Notes under the pieces: model-generated
Seen by the model: only the letters and a program-made list of their open reading frames with translations
Databases searched by the model: none
Told to the model about the DNA's origin: nothing
Program-made: the position numbers and the translations under genes
In this document: positions 1 through 9,124 of the stretch, piece by piece
Numbering within the stretch: position 1 is the stretch's first letter
How the letters are laid out: each line of letters begins with the position of its first letter
Source of the DNA: Mesorhizobium prunaredense
GTDB taxonomy: Bacteria; Pseudomonadota; Alphaproteobacteria; Rhizobiales; Rhizobiaceae
Assembly: GCF_900156895.1 (NCBI RefSeq)
Contig: NZ_FTPD01000045.1
Location: 318,997-382,996, forward strand
Reading direction: 5' to 3'
DNA length: 64,000 nucleotides

Positions 1-2078
1 TCAACCTCAACCGATGGCACGGCCATTTCAGCTACGGCGCGCTGGTCTGGATTCTGGGACTGCTGCTGATCGCCGGCGTTGCAATCGTCGACCCGGCGGT
101 CGCCGCGGGCATCGCCAGGCTGTCCTTCGCCGCCACCGCGCTGACCGGCCTCGGCCTGATCATCTTCCTCGGCATACGCGGCTACGACCGTGCCATCATG
201 CTGGTGCCCAGTTGGGTCATGGTCCTGTTGTGGCTATGCGGGTCGTGGATGGCGATCACCGGCATGCTCGACAACGACATCGCCCAGCCGGCACTGGGCG
301 GCGGGCTGATCCTCATCATCCTGCTCATTGGCTTCACCGTCATGCAGCACGCCTTTGCCGGCGGTGCGCTGCATCAGGGCCTGTTCTCCGATCTCGAACG
401 GCAGGCGCTGGCCGTGGCCGGATCGGGCGACACGGTGTGGGACTGGGACGTGATGCGCGACCGCGTCGTCACCAGGCCGGATGTCAGCATCCAGCTTGGC
501 CTTGCGCCCGACAGCCTGGGCGGCGCTGCCCGCAACTGGCTGCCGGTACTCCATGCCGACGACCGCGACACGTTCCGTACGACGCTCGACGTGGTGCTCG
601 AACACCGGCGCGGCCGGGTGTCGCAGAATTTCCGCCTGCGCGGCGCCGACGGGCACTATCACTGGTTTTCGCTGCGCGCCCGGCCGGTGATCGGATCGGA
701 CGGCGAGGTCATCCGCTGCGTCGGCACCATGGTCGACGTGACGGAGCAGAAGAAGTCCGAGGAGAGGCTGTTGCACGATGCCGTGCACGACAATCTGACC
801 GGCCTGCCGAACCGGGAATTGCTTATGAACCGGCTGGAGGCGATCATCTCGATCGCGCGCACGGAAGAGAAGGTCCGTCCCACCGTCTTCGTCATCGACA
901 TCGACCGGTTCAAGCAGGTCAATGACGGGCTCGGCATCTCGGCCGGCGATACCATTCTGCTCACTGTTGCGCGTCGGCTGCACCGGCTGCTCAAGCCGAA
1001 GGATTCGCTGTCGCGCTTTGCCGGCGACCAGTTCGCGCTGATGCTGCTTTCCGAGCAGGACCCGGCCCGCATCGCAGCCGTTGCCGATGCCATCAAGCAT
1101 GCGATCAACAATCCGATTACCTTTGCCAAGCGCGAGATCGTGCTGACCGCCTCGATCGGTCTGGTCACCTGGACCTCGGCGCAGAGTTCGGCCGACGACA
1201 TGGTCAAGGACGCCGAGCTTGCCATGCACCAGGCCAAGCGTTTTGGCGGCGACAGGATCGAGCCGTTCCGACCCGCCTTCCGCACCGTCGGCACCGACCG
1301 GCTGCAGTTCGAGTCCGACCTGCGCCGCGCCATCGAACGGCGCGAGTTCACACTCGCCTACCAGCCCATCGTGCGGCTGGAAGACGGCAGTGTTGCCGGC
1401 TTCGAGGCGCTTTTGCGCTGGGATCATCCGCGTCGCGGCATGATCCCGCCAGGCGATTTCATCCCGGTCGCCGAGAGCTGCGGCCTGATCGTGCAGCTTG
1501 GCTTGTTCGCCATGCAACAGGCCGCCGAAGATCTGGCGGGATGGCAAAAGCAGATCGGCGACGCGCCGCTGTCGGTTTCGGTCAACCTGTCCAGCCGACA
1601 GCTCATCCGCCGCGATCTGGTCAGTGACGTTCGCTCGGTGATCGCGCGGGCCAATCTGAAGCCGCGCTGTTTCCGGCTCGAGCTCACCGAATCGCTGGTG
1701 ATGGACAATCCCGAGCAGACGGCCCATGTGCTGAACAAGCTGAAGAAGCTTGGCATCGGCCTGTCGCTGGACGATTTCGGCACCGGCTATTCATCGCTGG
1801 CCTATCTGACGCGCTTTCCCTTCGACACGATCAAGATCGACAAGAGTTTTGTCGACGACACGACACCGAAGCGCGCGGTGCTGCTCAAATCGATGGTCAA
1901 CATGGCGCATGAACTCGGCCTTTCGGTCGTGGCCGAGGGCATTTCGGACGAAAGCGATGCGCTCGAACTGCGCCAGATGGGATGCGAATATGTGCAGAGC
2001 TTCATGTTCGGCGCGCCGATGCCCGGTGATCAGGTTCTGAGGACGCTGAAGGAACAGTATCCGCTGACCCGGGCTTGA
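1..2078 (+). CDS. Membrane-anchored PAS-GGDEF-EAL cyclic-di-GMP regulator (5' end outside window)
   Basis: The frame is open to the left edge, so the N-terminus is missing. The visible part begins with several hydrophobic segments (to about nt 360), like the 7TMR-DISM type of sensor, then a PAS fold (about nt 400-750), a GGDEF domain (about nt 780-1250) and an EAL domain (about nt 1300-2040). The GGDEF signature reads AGDQF at nt 1020-1034, so diguanylate cyclase activity is doubtful. The EAL domain looks intact: EALLRW from nt 1404, ELTES, DDFGTGYSSL and IKIDKSFV are all present. The likely role is cyclic-di-GMP breakdown at the inner membrane in response to an unknown signal, with GGDEF as an allosteric or vestigial part. 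Start and ligand are unknown. Confidence 0.9.
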   Translation, partial: NLNRWHGHFSYGALVWILGLLLIAGVAIVDPAVAAGIARLSFAATALTGLGLIIFLGIRGYDRAIMLVPSWVMVLLWLCGSWMAITGMLDNDIAQPALGGGLILIILLIGFTVMQHAFAGGALHQGLFSDLERQALAVAGSGDTVWDWDVMRDRVVTRPDVSIQLGLAPDSLGGAARNWLPVLHADDRDTFRTTLDVVLEHRRGRVSQNFRLRGADGHYHWFSLRARPVIGSDGEVIRCVGTMVDVTEQKKSEERLLHDAVHDNLTGLPNRELLMNRLEAIISIARTEEKVRPTVFVIDIDRFKQVNDGLGISAGDTILLTVARRLHRLLKPKDSLSRFAGDQFALMLLSEQDPARIAAVADAIKHAINNPITFAKREIVLTASIGLVTWTSAQSSADDMVKDAELAMHQAKRFGGDRIEPFRPAFRTVGTDRLQFESDLRRAIERREFTLAYQPIVRLEDGSVAGFEALLRWDHPRRGMIPPGDFIPVAESCGLIVQLGLFAMQQAAEDLAGWQKQIGDAPLSVSVNLSSRQLIRRDLVSDVRSVIARANLKPRCFRLELTESLVMDNPEQTAHVLNKLKKLGIGLSLDDFGTGYSSLAYLTRFPFDTIKIDKSFVDDTTPKRAVLLKSMVNMAHELGLSVVAEGISDESDALELRQMGCEYVQSFMFGAPMPGDQVLRTLKEQYPLTRA

Positions 2079-2085
2079 TCTTGTT

Positions 2086-2127
2086 CATGTCGTTGTCCCA
2101 AAACCGCTGCCCATTTTGGGCGGCATG
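2086..2127. repeat. Dispersed intergenic palindrome, family R3
   Basis: A near-palindrome bounded by CATG on both sides, with inner arms CCCAAAA and TTTTGGG. It lies directly after the EAL gene stop and could act as its transcription end. A second copy of the same family lies at about 8280-8325, next to yqgE. Confidence 0.6.
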
Positions 2128-2353
2128 AGCCTGGCGATTGGCACCCGCTGGAGCGCATCGGCAAGGTCTCAGCTCCCGCGGCTCGGCACTCCATCAATAG
2201 TACGACCGGAGGTCACGCGACTGTGAACTGGGAGTATTGGTTTACGGCTCGCGCTGTGCATCATACCCTCTCCGCGAAATCGGTGCGAAGAGCAGACTCG
2301 CTGACAATTCAGCCTGCTGGCTGGAGTCACCGGGTCACGATGGAGGCCAACTG

Positions 2354-2761
2354 ATGAATTTCGACAAGATTTCTGCCTGGGCTCCGGTGTGGTTAAGCGT
2401 CGTGAGGATCATGTCGGCGCTGCTGTTTCTGGAGCACGGAACTCAAAAGTTCTTCAATTTTCCGCCCGCTCCCGAGCCGATGCAACTGTCGGGGCCTCTT
2501 GTGATTCAGGGATTGATCGAGCTGATCGGAGGCGCGCTGCTTGCCCTCGGACTCTTCACCCGGCCCGTCGCGTTCATTCTGTCCGGCAACATGGCGGTCG
2601 CCTATTTCATGGCGCATGCGCCGCAAAACTTCTTTCCGGTAGTCAACCAGGGCGACTCGGCGATCCTCTACTGCTTCATTTTCCTGTACTTCTTTTTCGC
2701 GGGAGGCGGCGCGTGGAGCGTCGATGCGGCCCGTCGCGGGAGCGGCCTCGCGACGCCCTGA
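2354..2761 (+). CDS. DoxX family membrane protein
   Basis: A 135-residue protein with four hydrophobic segments and the DoxX-type N-terminal half (RIMSALLFLEHGTQKFF, then GLIELIGGALLALGLFTRP). The ATG at 2354 is preferred over an upstream in-frame start at 2237 because it is preceded by GGAGG and the extra residues look unlike the family. DoxX proteins are small inner-membrane proteins linked to redox or quinone metabolism and stress; the substrate here is unknown. It stands alone, with 275 bp of gene-free DNA upstream and a convergent gene downstream. Confidence 0.85.
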   Translation: MNFDKISAWAPVWLSVVRIMSALLFLEHGTQKFFNFPPAPEPMQLSGPLVIQGLIELIGGALLALGLFTRPVAFILSGNMAVAYFMAHAPQNFFPVVNQGDSAILYCFIFLYFFFAGGGAWSVDAARRGSGLATP

Positions 2762-2915
2762 ATAGGATCGCGAGGGAACTTCCTGGGCGGCTTCCAGCGG
2801 AGCATGTCCGACAGCCTGCCAGGTCGAAATGATAAGAAGTTTCGGCTCCGCTGATCGTCGCTTTCGGGCCCTTCGCTGGACATTCCCCAACACGAGATAC
2901 GCGCCCAGGCTTCTC

Positions 2916-3938
2916 TTAGGGCGGCCATTGCCGCACTTTCAACCCGTCGCTTTCCCTTATGCGGGCATCAAATCCCGCATGATCGCGACCGTACTGCTCG
3001 TGTCTGGGTGCCTTATGTCGGCGATGGAGATAGTTCTCGGGAAGACCGAGGCGACGGCACGACTGGACGGCCGGAGATGAAGGGAGCACGATGCGCTCGC
3101 AGATTGCAGCCGTCGTCTTCACAAAAGCACGCTCCCACGGCTTCAACGTCCAGTGGTCGCCGAGTGCCAACCGCTTGCGGACCCAGCGCGGTAGGATCTC
3201 GACAGCCGCCTTCAGAAATGGCCGCTGAAGCGGTTGAGCCACTCCCGGCAAGACGGGAACGTCTTCCATGATCTGCAGGAATTCCAGGACGATCGGCGAT
3301 GCGGCGAGTCGTTGCCTCATCACGTCGAACAGCGCGTAAAGCTCGGCCTGCGACGTGGGCGCGCCAACCGCACCATAGAGAAGCGCGACCGGGCGAGCCT
3401 CGGCGAACATAGCATCCCGTTCGAAAAAATGCAGTCGATGCACATAGACCTGATAGGCCTCCATGAAACCAAAACCGGCCGTCGCTTGCACCCAGTCCAG
3501 CAACTCCGGGTCGGTGGCGTGGTATGGCTCACCTTCGCTGGTTCGGCCTGAAACGCGCCCATGCATCCTGACCACGCCTTCAATCATGGCCTTGGCCTTG
3601 GTCCGGGGACCGTAGACCGTGACCAAGGCGGCGAGGCCGGTACGCTGTAATCGTCGGAGAGCGTCGGAGCTGAATGTGCTGTGCTGCCAAATGGCGTCGC
3701 GAACCCGCGGCTCTGCCAATTCGAGCAGCACCGCCGCAACCCCGCCGATGAACAGCGCAACCGGGTTCTTGAAAATACGCCACGACACCGAGTTGGGCGG
3801 CAACAGCGCCGGCTCCCCCTGCGGGGTCGAGAAGTCCATCTGAGATCCGAGCCGCTGGCGCATGAACGACTGCGCAAGAGTATCCACACGACGCCCAAGC
3901 GGGCGAGGCAGAGGAAGGGTGCCCGAATTGCCAAACAT
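2916..3938 (-). CDS. Oxygenase MpaB family protein (DUF2236)
   Basis: A 340-residue protein resembling the DUF2236 family, the catalytic domain shared by ER-bound oxygenase MpaB and rubber oxygenase. The family look comes from the N-terminal block NSVSWRIFKNPVALFIGG and from the segment ATAGFGFMEAYQVYVHRL. The ATG at 3938 is chosen because GGAGAG stands a few bases ahead of it; an upstream in-frame start would add 67 residues without family character. The C-terminal 35 residues are basic and may not be part of the fold. It lies 148 bp downstream of the DUF4242 gene on the same strand and may be cotranscribed with it. The substrate is not predictable. Confidence 0.75.
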   Translation of the reverse strand: MFGNSGTLPLPRPLGRRVDTLAQSFMRQRLGSQMDFSTPQGEPALLPPNSVSWRIFKNPVALFIGGVAAVLLELAEPRVRDAIWQHSTFSSDALRRLQRTGLAALVTVYGPRTKAKAMIEGVVRMHGRVSGRTSEGEPYHATDPELLDWVQATAGFGFMEAYQVYVHRLHFFERDAMFAEARPVALLYGAVGAPTSQAELYALFDVMRQRLAASPIVLEFLQIMEDVPVLPGVAQPLQRPFLKAAVEILPRWVRKRLALGDHWTLKPWERAFVKTTAAICERIVLPSSPAVQSCRRLGLPENYLHRRHKAPRHEQYGRDHAGFDARIRESDGLKVRQWPP

Positions 3939-4086
3939 GCTCCGACTCTCCTGGCAACGCGTGTGGCTGGCGGATGCAGCACGAACGTCTTGGCCCTTCC
4001 GTCGTTCCAAAGATTCAAACTGGCGCGCTGCATAACTCCGCAAGAACACCGCCCGGATAGTCGTCACGAACCCGGTCGCGCCGGCC

Positions 4087-4350
4087 CTATGGGGCAAGAT
4101 CGAGCGCCGGCACGATTCTGTGATAGGGCAGCCCCGCATCGTCGTTTAGTCGCTTCACGTCGACATCGGAGGCAGCGTCAAACAGGCACATGCAGCGCCC
4201 GTCCTCCGGTGCGAAGGTCGAGCGCAGGTAGCTGATGTCGGTGCCGTTGGAGGTCATCTCGGCGGCTTTGCTGATCGCCGCCTTCTGCGCATCTCCCAGA
4301 GCTTCCATGCTGATGCCCTTGAGATCGCGTTCCACCATGTAGACAGTCAT
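4087..4350 (-). CDS. DUF4242 domain protein (SCO4226-like)
   Basis: An 87-residue protein starting MTVYMVERDLKGIS, with the DUF4242 pattern: a beta strand start, a central helix and the ending GLPYHRIVPALDL. The ATG at 4350 has a strong AGGAGG ahead; the longer reading from 4419 is not supported. Characterised relatives include a nickel-binding protein of Streptomyces, but metal binding here is only inferred. It is divergent from a LysR gene (start 4500) with a palindrome between them, so it is a probable target of that regulator. Confidence 0.75.
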   Translation of the reverse strand: MTVYMVERDLKGISMEALGDAQKAAISKAAEMTSNGTDISYLRSTFAPEDGRCMCLFDAASDVDVKRLNDDAGLPYHRIVPALDLAP

Positions 4351-4424
4351 TTCCAGATCTCCTCCTGTGAACAGTGACCACAGGAGTTGAATGCAGCGGC
4401 GGGCGAAAGAGAACGACATTTTTT

Positions 4425-4453
4425 CTATCGATCGATAGCCGACAGTTATCGAT
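4425..4453. promoter_or_regulatory. Candidate LysR operator between DUF4242 and LysR genes
   Basis: A perfect 14-bp palindrome CTATCGATCGATAG at 4425-4438 is followed by a second half-site TTATCGAT at 4446-4453. It lies in the 149-bp divergent interval, where LysR-type regulators usually bind. The sequence is seen directly; its use is inferred. Confidence 0.5.
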
Positions 4454-4499
4454 GAAACGATTACAATGTCGTTTCGGAACCGCCTCGGGAGGGCTCGCC

Positions 4500-5378
4500 A
4501 TGGAGATGTTTCAGGTCCGCTACGTGCTTGCCGCCGCGAAGATGCTGAACTTCACCAAGGCCGCCACCGATTGCAATGTGTCTCAACCGGCGCTCACCAA
4601 AGCGGTCAAGACGCTCGAGGATGAGCTTGGCGCGCCCTTGTTCCACCGCGAGGGAAAGCGCGTCCTCCTGAGTGAGTTCGGGCGCTCCATTCTGCCGCAT
4701 CTTCAGCAGATCATGCAGGAGGCCCACGCAACCAGAACGCTTGCCGACAATTTCAGGCTACTCAACCAGGTGCCGATCCGCCTCGGCGTCATGTCGACCA
4801 TCGGCCATGTGAAACTCGCCCGGTTCCTCGCAAAGTTCCAGCGCGACTATCATGGCGTCGAACTTGAAGTTAGCGAGGCGAGCGTTCAGGAACTGAAAAA
4901 CAGGCTTGAGCAAGGCGATCTCGATCTTGCCGTTCTCAATCCGCTGGAGGGATTGGGAGCGGCGTTCCGCGTCCATGATCTCTACTGTGAGCGTTACGTC
5001 GTCGTATTCGCGCCGGATCACCGGCTTGCGAGCCTCAATGCAATCAAGTTGGTCGATCTCTCTCAAGAACCCTACGTCGATCGTCTGTCCTGTGAAATGC
5101 GGGACCTGGTGATGGGTGCGTGCCGGGAAAGAAACGTCAGCCTTTATGCCCGCTTTCGTTCCGAGCGCGAGGATTGGATCCAATCAATGGTGCTGGCGCG
5201 GATCGGCTTCGCCTTCATGCCTGAATATTCGGTGACATCGCCTGAACTTTTGCAGCGTCCGCTGATCGAACCCGCGGTGGCACGCACGGTGTCCCTGGCT
5301 AGCGTTCCGGGCCGGCCCTATAGCCCGGCGACGGCGGCAATGGTCCGAGCTGCCCAGACGTTCGATTGGCCAGGCTAG
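4500..5378 (+). CDS. LysR family transcriptional regulator
   Basis: A 292-residue regulator with a winged HTH at residues 1-60 (FQVRYVLAAAKMLNFTKAA, VSQPALTKAVKTLEDELG) and a periplasmic-binding-like effector domain from about 90. The ATG at 4500 follows GGGAGG; a second ATG at 4506 is possible. Members such as OxyR share the FTKAA..VSQPAL style, but the effector cannot be told. It is divergent from the DUF4242 gene and probably controls that gene and the MpaB-like gene beyond it. Confidence 0.9.
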   Translation: MEMFQVRYVLAAAKMLNFTKAATDCNVSQPALTKAVKTLEDELGAPLFHREGKRVLLSEFGRSILPHLQQIMQEAHATRTLADNFRLLNQVPIRLGVMSTIGHVKLARFLAKFQRDYHGVELEVSEASVQELKNRLEQGDLDLAVLNPLEGLGAAFRVHDLYCERYVVVFAPDHRLASLNAIKLVDLSQEPYVDRLSCEMRDLVMGACRERNVSLYARFRSEREDWIQSMVLARIGFAFMPEYSVTSPELLQRPLIEPAVARTVSLASVPGRPYSPATAAMVRAAQTFDWPG

Positions 5379-5400
5379 GCGTTTATCGCTGAGGCTTGAG

Positions 5401-5529
5401 CTATGCTGATTTGAGATGCGTCAGATTCAACTTTTCGGCCGCTCGGCCCACGTGGCACTCGTCGTGCACGATCTCAAACAGGACGAGGAGGTTGAGGTCT
5501 GCGCGGGATAGGTCAATTCTGTTCAGCAT
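5401..5529 (-). pseudogene. LysR regulator remnant, N-terminal 42 codons only
   Basis: Read on the minus strand from ATG at 5529, the 42 codons give a clear LysR start: MLNRIDLSRADLNLLVLFEI, then HVGRAAEKLNLT, ending HLKSA and a TAG. This is the first two-thirds of a LysR DNA-binding domain; the recognition helix and the whole effector domain are gone. The gene would have been divergent from the damaged NTF2-like gene at 5639, so this is one half of a decayed regulator-target pair. It is too short to be a functional regulator. Confidence 0.8.
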
Positions 5530-5638
5530 ATCGATGAAATCATATCACTGGATTCAGCATCATTGAAGTGCGATCTCCTGAGCAAGCGGAGCAGCGCAAG
5601 GCGCGCTTCGCATCGGAAACAGATGCAGGAGCACCCGC

Positions 5639-6190
5639 ATGCCAGTATCACGACGTTCCCTTCTCGCCGCAGCAAGCGCTGGCGTGGCATTGTCACAAAC
5701 TGCAAGATTAACGAAAGCCTCGGCACAGGCTCTTGAGGAGCATGCTATGGACCAGACGGTTGCCGATCTCGTCGAGCGGTCTGCGGAAGCAAATTCGGCA
5801 CTGATGCGCGGGGAGATAACGAAATACTACGAGATGATCCCACATACCGAGGACTTCCTGCTGATGTCTTCATTCGGAGGAAAGCCCACGCGGGCTTCTG
5901 AACTGACTGCAGAGCGGATCGAGGCGATGGGCCGCTTTTTCAAGAACGGCACCTTCGAGCACGAACTTCTTCAAGCCTATGGTTCCGCCGACATGGTGGT
6001 CCTCGCGATCATTGAACGCCCGCACGTCGAGGTCGGCGGTCTGCCGGCCCAGGATTGACCGCTGCGGGTTACCTTGGTCTATCGCCGCGAAGAGGCGGAA
6101 TGGCGCTTGGTACATCGGCACGCTGACCCCCTGGTCAAGGGCGTGAGTCTGGAGCAGGCGGCGGCCCTTGCACGCGGCGAAGCCGCGTGA
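5639..6190 (+). pseudogene. NTF2/SnoaL-like exported protein interrupted by an in-frame TGA
   Basis: The first ORF (139 codons) begins with a twin-arginine-like signal (SRRSLL, hydrophobic stretch, about 30 residues) followed by a SnoaL/NTF2-like domain (SAEANSALMRGEITKYYEM). It stops at TGA 6056-6058. The same frame continues for 43 more codons (PLRVTLVYRR, EWRLVHRHADPLV) to TGA at 6188-6190, and this is the usual C-terminal strand pair of the family. One base change (TGG to TGA, a Trp expected after PAQD) explains the break. The full product would be 183 residues. It could be a nonsense mutation or a sequencing error. Confidence 0.8.
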
Positions 6191-6317
6191 TGCTGAAAAC
6201 GGCTGAAAGCAACCCCTGAAGTCAGGGCCACGTTGCCGAGCCTGATCGCGCCTTGCGGATCCTCGAAACGCGAGGCGCTGACCCTCATTCTTCGGCCGCT
6301 TCGCCTATGCGAGCCTG

Positions 6318-6730
6318 ACTGCCCGAAAGCCGAGCTGGCGATCGCCACGTGGCGCCCGGACGACGAAATCCCGTTCTTTCGCGAACTGCGCCGCGTCACG
6401 GAGCGCCATCTGGGCGCCATCGCCGATCAACGGTACAGCTTCGGGGAAGCGGCTCCACTTGAGGCGCTGCTGCGAGACGCCGGCTTCCACGAGGTCCGAT
6501 CGAGGATTGTTTTGCGCACCATCCATTTCGGGGAAGGCGTACCTTTCCCGCATTTGAATACGATGGCGCTGGTCGGGATGAGTTCCTTAGCCAAGGAATT
6601 GAGTGATCAGGAAAGCAAGCGCGTCGTGGAGGCGATCGTGAGCGAGAGTGCGCCCGTGCTGCAGCCATACACCATCGGGTCGGGACTGGCCTTCGAGCTC
6701 GGCACCAATCTGGCGACAGCCAAAGGCTAA
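6318..6730 (+). pseudogene. SAM-dependent methyltransferase, C-terminal fragment
   Basis: From about 6318 the frame reads like the back half of a class I methyltransferase of the ubiE/menaquinone-methylase style: LAIATWRPDDEIPFFRELRR, then PLEALLRDAGFHEVRSRIV and a C-terminal helix pair. The SAM-binding half (the glycine-rich motif and acidic loop) is absent. The codons just upstream in frame (from an ORF start at 6233) do not resemble any part of the family. It follows the broken NTF2-like gene, so the set looks like a decayed locus with a deletion joining the two genes. Confidence 0.75.
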
Positions 6731-7045
6731 ATGATCTCTCACCAACGGAGAACTCGTTCGATCGAGTATTATGCCGAGAATGGCTGCTCATGCACAATCT
6801 GCCGTTCGAGAACCGAAAGGATTGCCCCGCTGCGGTCGAGGGCAGACCACCTCAGGGAAATTTCTGCTCGCAATCGAGAGGCTTCACAAGCAACGCATCG
6901 GCTACGCAGCCCTCGATTAAAACCAGCTTGTTTTACATTTCGTATTATTTTGCCGCACTGTGGCCATTGTGCCGCCATTATCCATGACTAGTCAAATGAA
7001 GCACTGACCGTTCTTCTTGTCTTTTTCGACGTTGACGGCTCAACG
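6731..7045. other. Gene-free interval before the lytic transglycosylase
   Basis: About 315 bp with lower GC than its surroundings, especially 6900-6990. No family-like reading frame, repeat or clear hairpin was found; it probably holds the promoter of the next gene. Confidence 0.4.
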
Positions 7046-8197
7046 TTGGAAATAGACCTGCCCCAAAGTATCTGGGCGGCTAGACAAGGAACGGAGGGGG
7101 ACCTGGCGTCACTCCAAAGAACATTTGAATTCTTTGCTTGCGGAGCTGTAATCCTTTCGGGCGGCCGGCCTTTGTCGAAAAGGATCGCGGGGCTTGGCCT
7201 GGCGGCGACAGTGGCAGCCATGCCATGGCCGGTCTATTCGGGAGTCCTGGTCAACGGCGTGACCGAAGCCGCGGTTGCCACTGCCGTTCCGTTCTCGGCT
7301 CTGAGTTTCCCCTCGGCCGCGCCCGAGTTCGACATCATCGATCCAGACACCATATCGACCTCGGGACGCGAGGGAGAACGCACGCTGGCCCAGGCATTGA
7401 AGGGCACCGTCTCCATCCTTTCCGAAGGCGCAGAACAGATCGTCATCGGCATGTCGATGCACGAGTTCGGCGAGTACAAGGTGTCGCAGCACATCGCCAG
7501 CGAAATCCTTCGTGCAGCCAAGGACACCCAATTTCCTGCCGATACGCTTTTTGCGATCGCCGAGAAGGAATCCTCCTTCGACATCAACAATCGCCCGTCT
7601 AAAGGGTCGGCGCTTGGCCTTATGCAATTCCTCGACCAGACATGGCTCGAGGCGGTGAAGAAGTATGGTCCAGAATTCGGCCTGGGCGACGAAGCGGAAC
7701 TGATCCGGACCCGCCCCGAGGGCAAACGCGAATACCATTTCGTCGAGGACAGGGCCGAAGAACAGCGCATCCTTGAATTCAGGCGCGATCCCTATCTGTC
7801 GGCGGCACTTGCGGCCAAGAACCTTCTCGCGGCCAAGCAACGCATCGAAGCTCGTCTTGAGAAGGCCATGGATGAAAGGGATCTCTACCTCCCCCATTTC
7901 CTTGGCACCAACGGGGCAGCAGCGCTCCTGTCGAATGCCGATGAGAAGCCCAATGCCACGGCCAGCAAAATCTTCCCCAAGGCGGCACGCTTCAATACTG
8001 CGATCTTCAAGGCCGAGGGAAAACAGCTCACCGTCGGCCAGTTACACCAGCGCATGCGCTCCTTCCTGCAAGCCCGCATCGGCAAATACAGCGATGTCGA
8101 AACGCGCGTGAAACAGGCTGACCTGACCTGGACGTCGGGTTTCGAGAATCTCGTCTACGATCTGGGCAAACGGCTGGCGATGGCAATGCGGCGGTAA
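7046..8197 (+). CDS. Lytic murein transglycosylase (SLT domain)
   Basis: A soluble lytic transglycosylase fold spans roughly residues 150-280. It has the catalytic Glu in FAIAEKESSFD, the substrate motif SALGLMQFLDQTWLEAVKKY, and the family's third motif near residue 260 (SAALAAKNLLA). It cuts peptidoglycan glycan strands, forming 1,6-anhydro ends, in the periplasm. The start is uncertain. The longest reading uses TTG at 7046; TTG at 7172 would give a more convincing signal peptide (SKRIAGLGLAATVAAM). A C-terminal helical region of about 100 residues has no assignment. Confidence 0.85.
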   Translation: MEIDLPQSIWAARQGTEGDLASLQRTFEFFACGAVILSGGRPLSKRIAGLGLAATVAAMPWPVYSGVLVNGVTEAAVATAVPFSALSFPSAAPEFDIIDPDTISTSGREGERTLAQALKGTVSILSEGAEQIVIGMSMHEFGEYKVSQHIASEILRAAKDTQFPADTLFAIAEKESSFDINNRPSKGSALGLMQFLDQTWLEAVKKYGPEFGLGDEAELIRTRPEGKREYHFVEDRAEEQRILEFRRDPYLSAALAAKNLLAAKQRIEARLEKAMDERDLYLPHFLGTNGAAALLSNADEKPNATASKIFPKAARFNTAIFKAEGKQLTVGQLHQRMRSFLQARIGKYSDVETRVKQADLTWTSGFENLVYDLGKRLAMAMRR

Positions 8198-8222
8198 TCA
8201 GCCAGGTATCGGGTTTTCACCT

Positions 8223-8325
8223 CTAAAGCGCGTCGCGTTTGATCGGCCTCACGCGACGCGCTTTAGGTTGTTGTTTTATGCATGTCGCTATCGCAAAACC
8301 GCTGCACACTTTTGCGCGACTTGCA
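8223..8325. repeat. Composite dispersed repeat, families R4 and R3
   Basis: A perfect 16-bp inverted repeat (CTAAAGCGCGTCGCGT at 8223-8238 and its complement at 8251-8266) is followed by an R3 palindrome with CATGTCG, CGCAAAA and TTTTGCG arms at about 8280-8325. It lies between convergent 3' ends (transglycosylase and yqgE) and could serve both as a bidirectional terminator. R4 recurs at 27102-27144. Confidence 0.75.
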
Positions 8326-8934
8326 TTAGGCGTGACCGGCGGCCAGGCTGAGATGCGCGAGGTCGATACCGATCGAAGCGAGAATCCGGTCGTATTTGCG
8401 CTCGATGTCGGTATCGAACAGAAGCTCCGCATTTGCCGGGCAGGTCAGCCAACCGTTCTCGGCGATTTCGCTTTCCAGCTGACCTGCGCCCCAGCCCGAA
8501 TAGCCGAGCGCCATCAGCGCGTGCCGGGGCCCACGGCCCGACGAAATGGCGCGCAATATGTCGACGGTCGCGGTCAGGCAAATGTCGTCGGAGACGGCCA
8601 GCGACGATTCCACGCGGTAGTCGCCCGAATGCAGGACGAAGCCGCGGCTGCGGTCCACCGGTCCGCCGTTGCGGACGACGAAGTCGCGGGCCTGCGCGGG
8701 CAAGCGGATCGCCTCCTGTTCATTCATGATGCCGAGTTGCACGAGCAGATCCGGAAACAGCATCTGCTGTGTCTGGTTGATGACCAGGCCCATCGCGCCT
8801 TCGTCGCTGTGCGCGCAAATATAGATGACGGAGCGCGTAAAGCGGTCGTCCTTCATGCCGGGCATGGCAATCAGGAACTGGTCGTCGAGAAAGCCGCGTC
8901 CAGCAGCCATCTTCTTGTGGCGCAACAAGTCCAT
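8326..8934 (-). CDS. yqgE: YqgE/AlgH family protein (UPF0301)
   Basis: A 202-residue protein with the family's hallmarks in order: [36 protein letters not shown], a Gly-Gly-Pro-Val ([15 protein letters not shown]) and [17 protein letters not shown] 8934 fits the family start; upstream in-frame codons are repetitive and unrelated. The family is widespread and cytosolic, with no settled biochemical role (AlgH was once called a regulator). Its stop lies directly against the R3 repeat. Confidence 0.93.
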   Translation of the reverse strand: MDLLRHKKMAAGRGFLDDQFLIAMPGMKDDRFTRSVIYICAHSDEGAMGLVINQTQQMLFPDLLVQLGIMNEQEAIRLPAQARDFVVRNGGPVDRSRGFVLHSGDYRVESSLAVSDDICLTATVDILRAISSGRGPRHALMALGYSGWGAGQLESEIAENGWLTCPANAELLFDTDIERKYDRILASIGIDLAHLSLAAGHA

Positions 8935-9019
8935 GAGGGAGAGCGTAACGCGTTTCTGGAGCGCCGAAAAGATGCGCCGGGCGCGATTTGGTCGCAGATG
9001 TGCAGCTAAGGCACGCAAA

Positions 9020-9061
9020 GCCGTGCCCGAGGTCACGCAAGCTGTGCCCGAGGTCACGCAA
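9020..9061. repeat. Two-copy 21-bp tandem repeat
   Basis: GTGCCCGAGGTCACGCAA occurs at 9023-9040 and again at 9044-9061, giving a 21-bp period with one difference in the linker. It sits in the interval between divergent yqgE and the DsbD-like gene, so it could affect spacing of their promoters. Confidence 0.75.
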
Positions 9062-9124
9062 ATATGATAACAGCGACGCCATGAAGTCATTGCGCAGACA
9101 TGAACGGACGTTCAAATCACCGTC

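Noticed and set aside
6056-6058. TGA read as selenocysteine in the NTF2-like gene
   Set aside because: The expected residue is Trp, the family has no catalytic Cys or Sec here, and no hairpin of the needed type follows directly.
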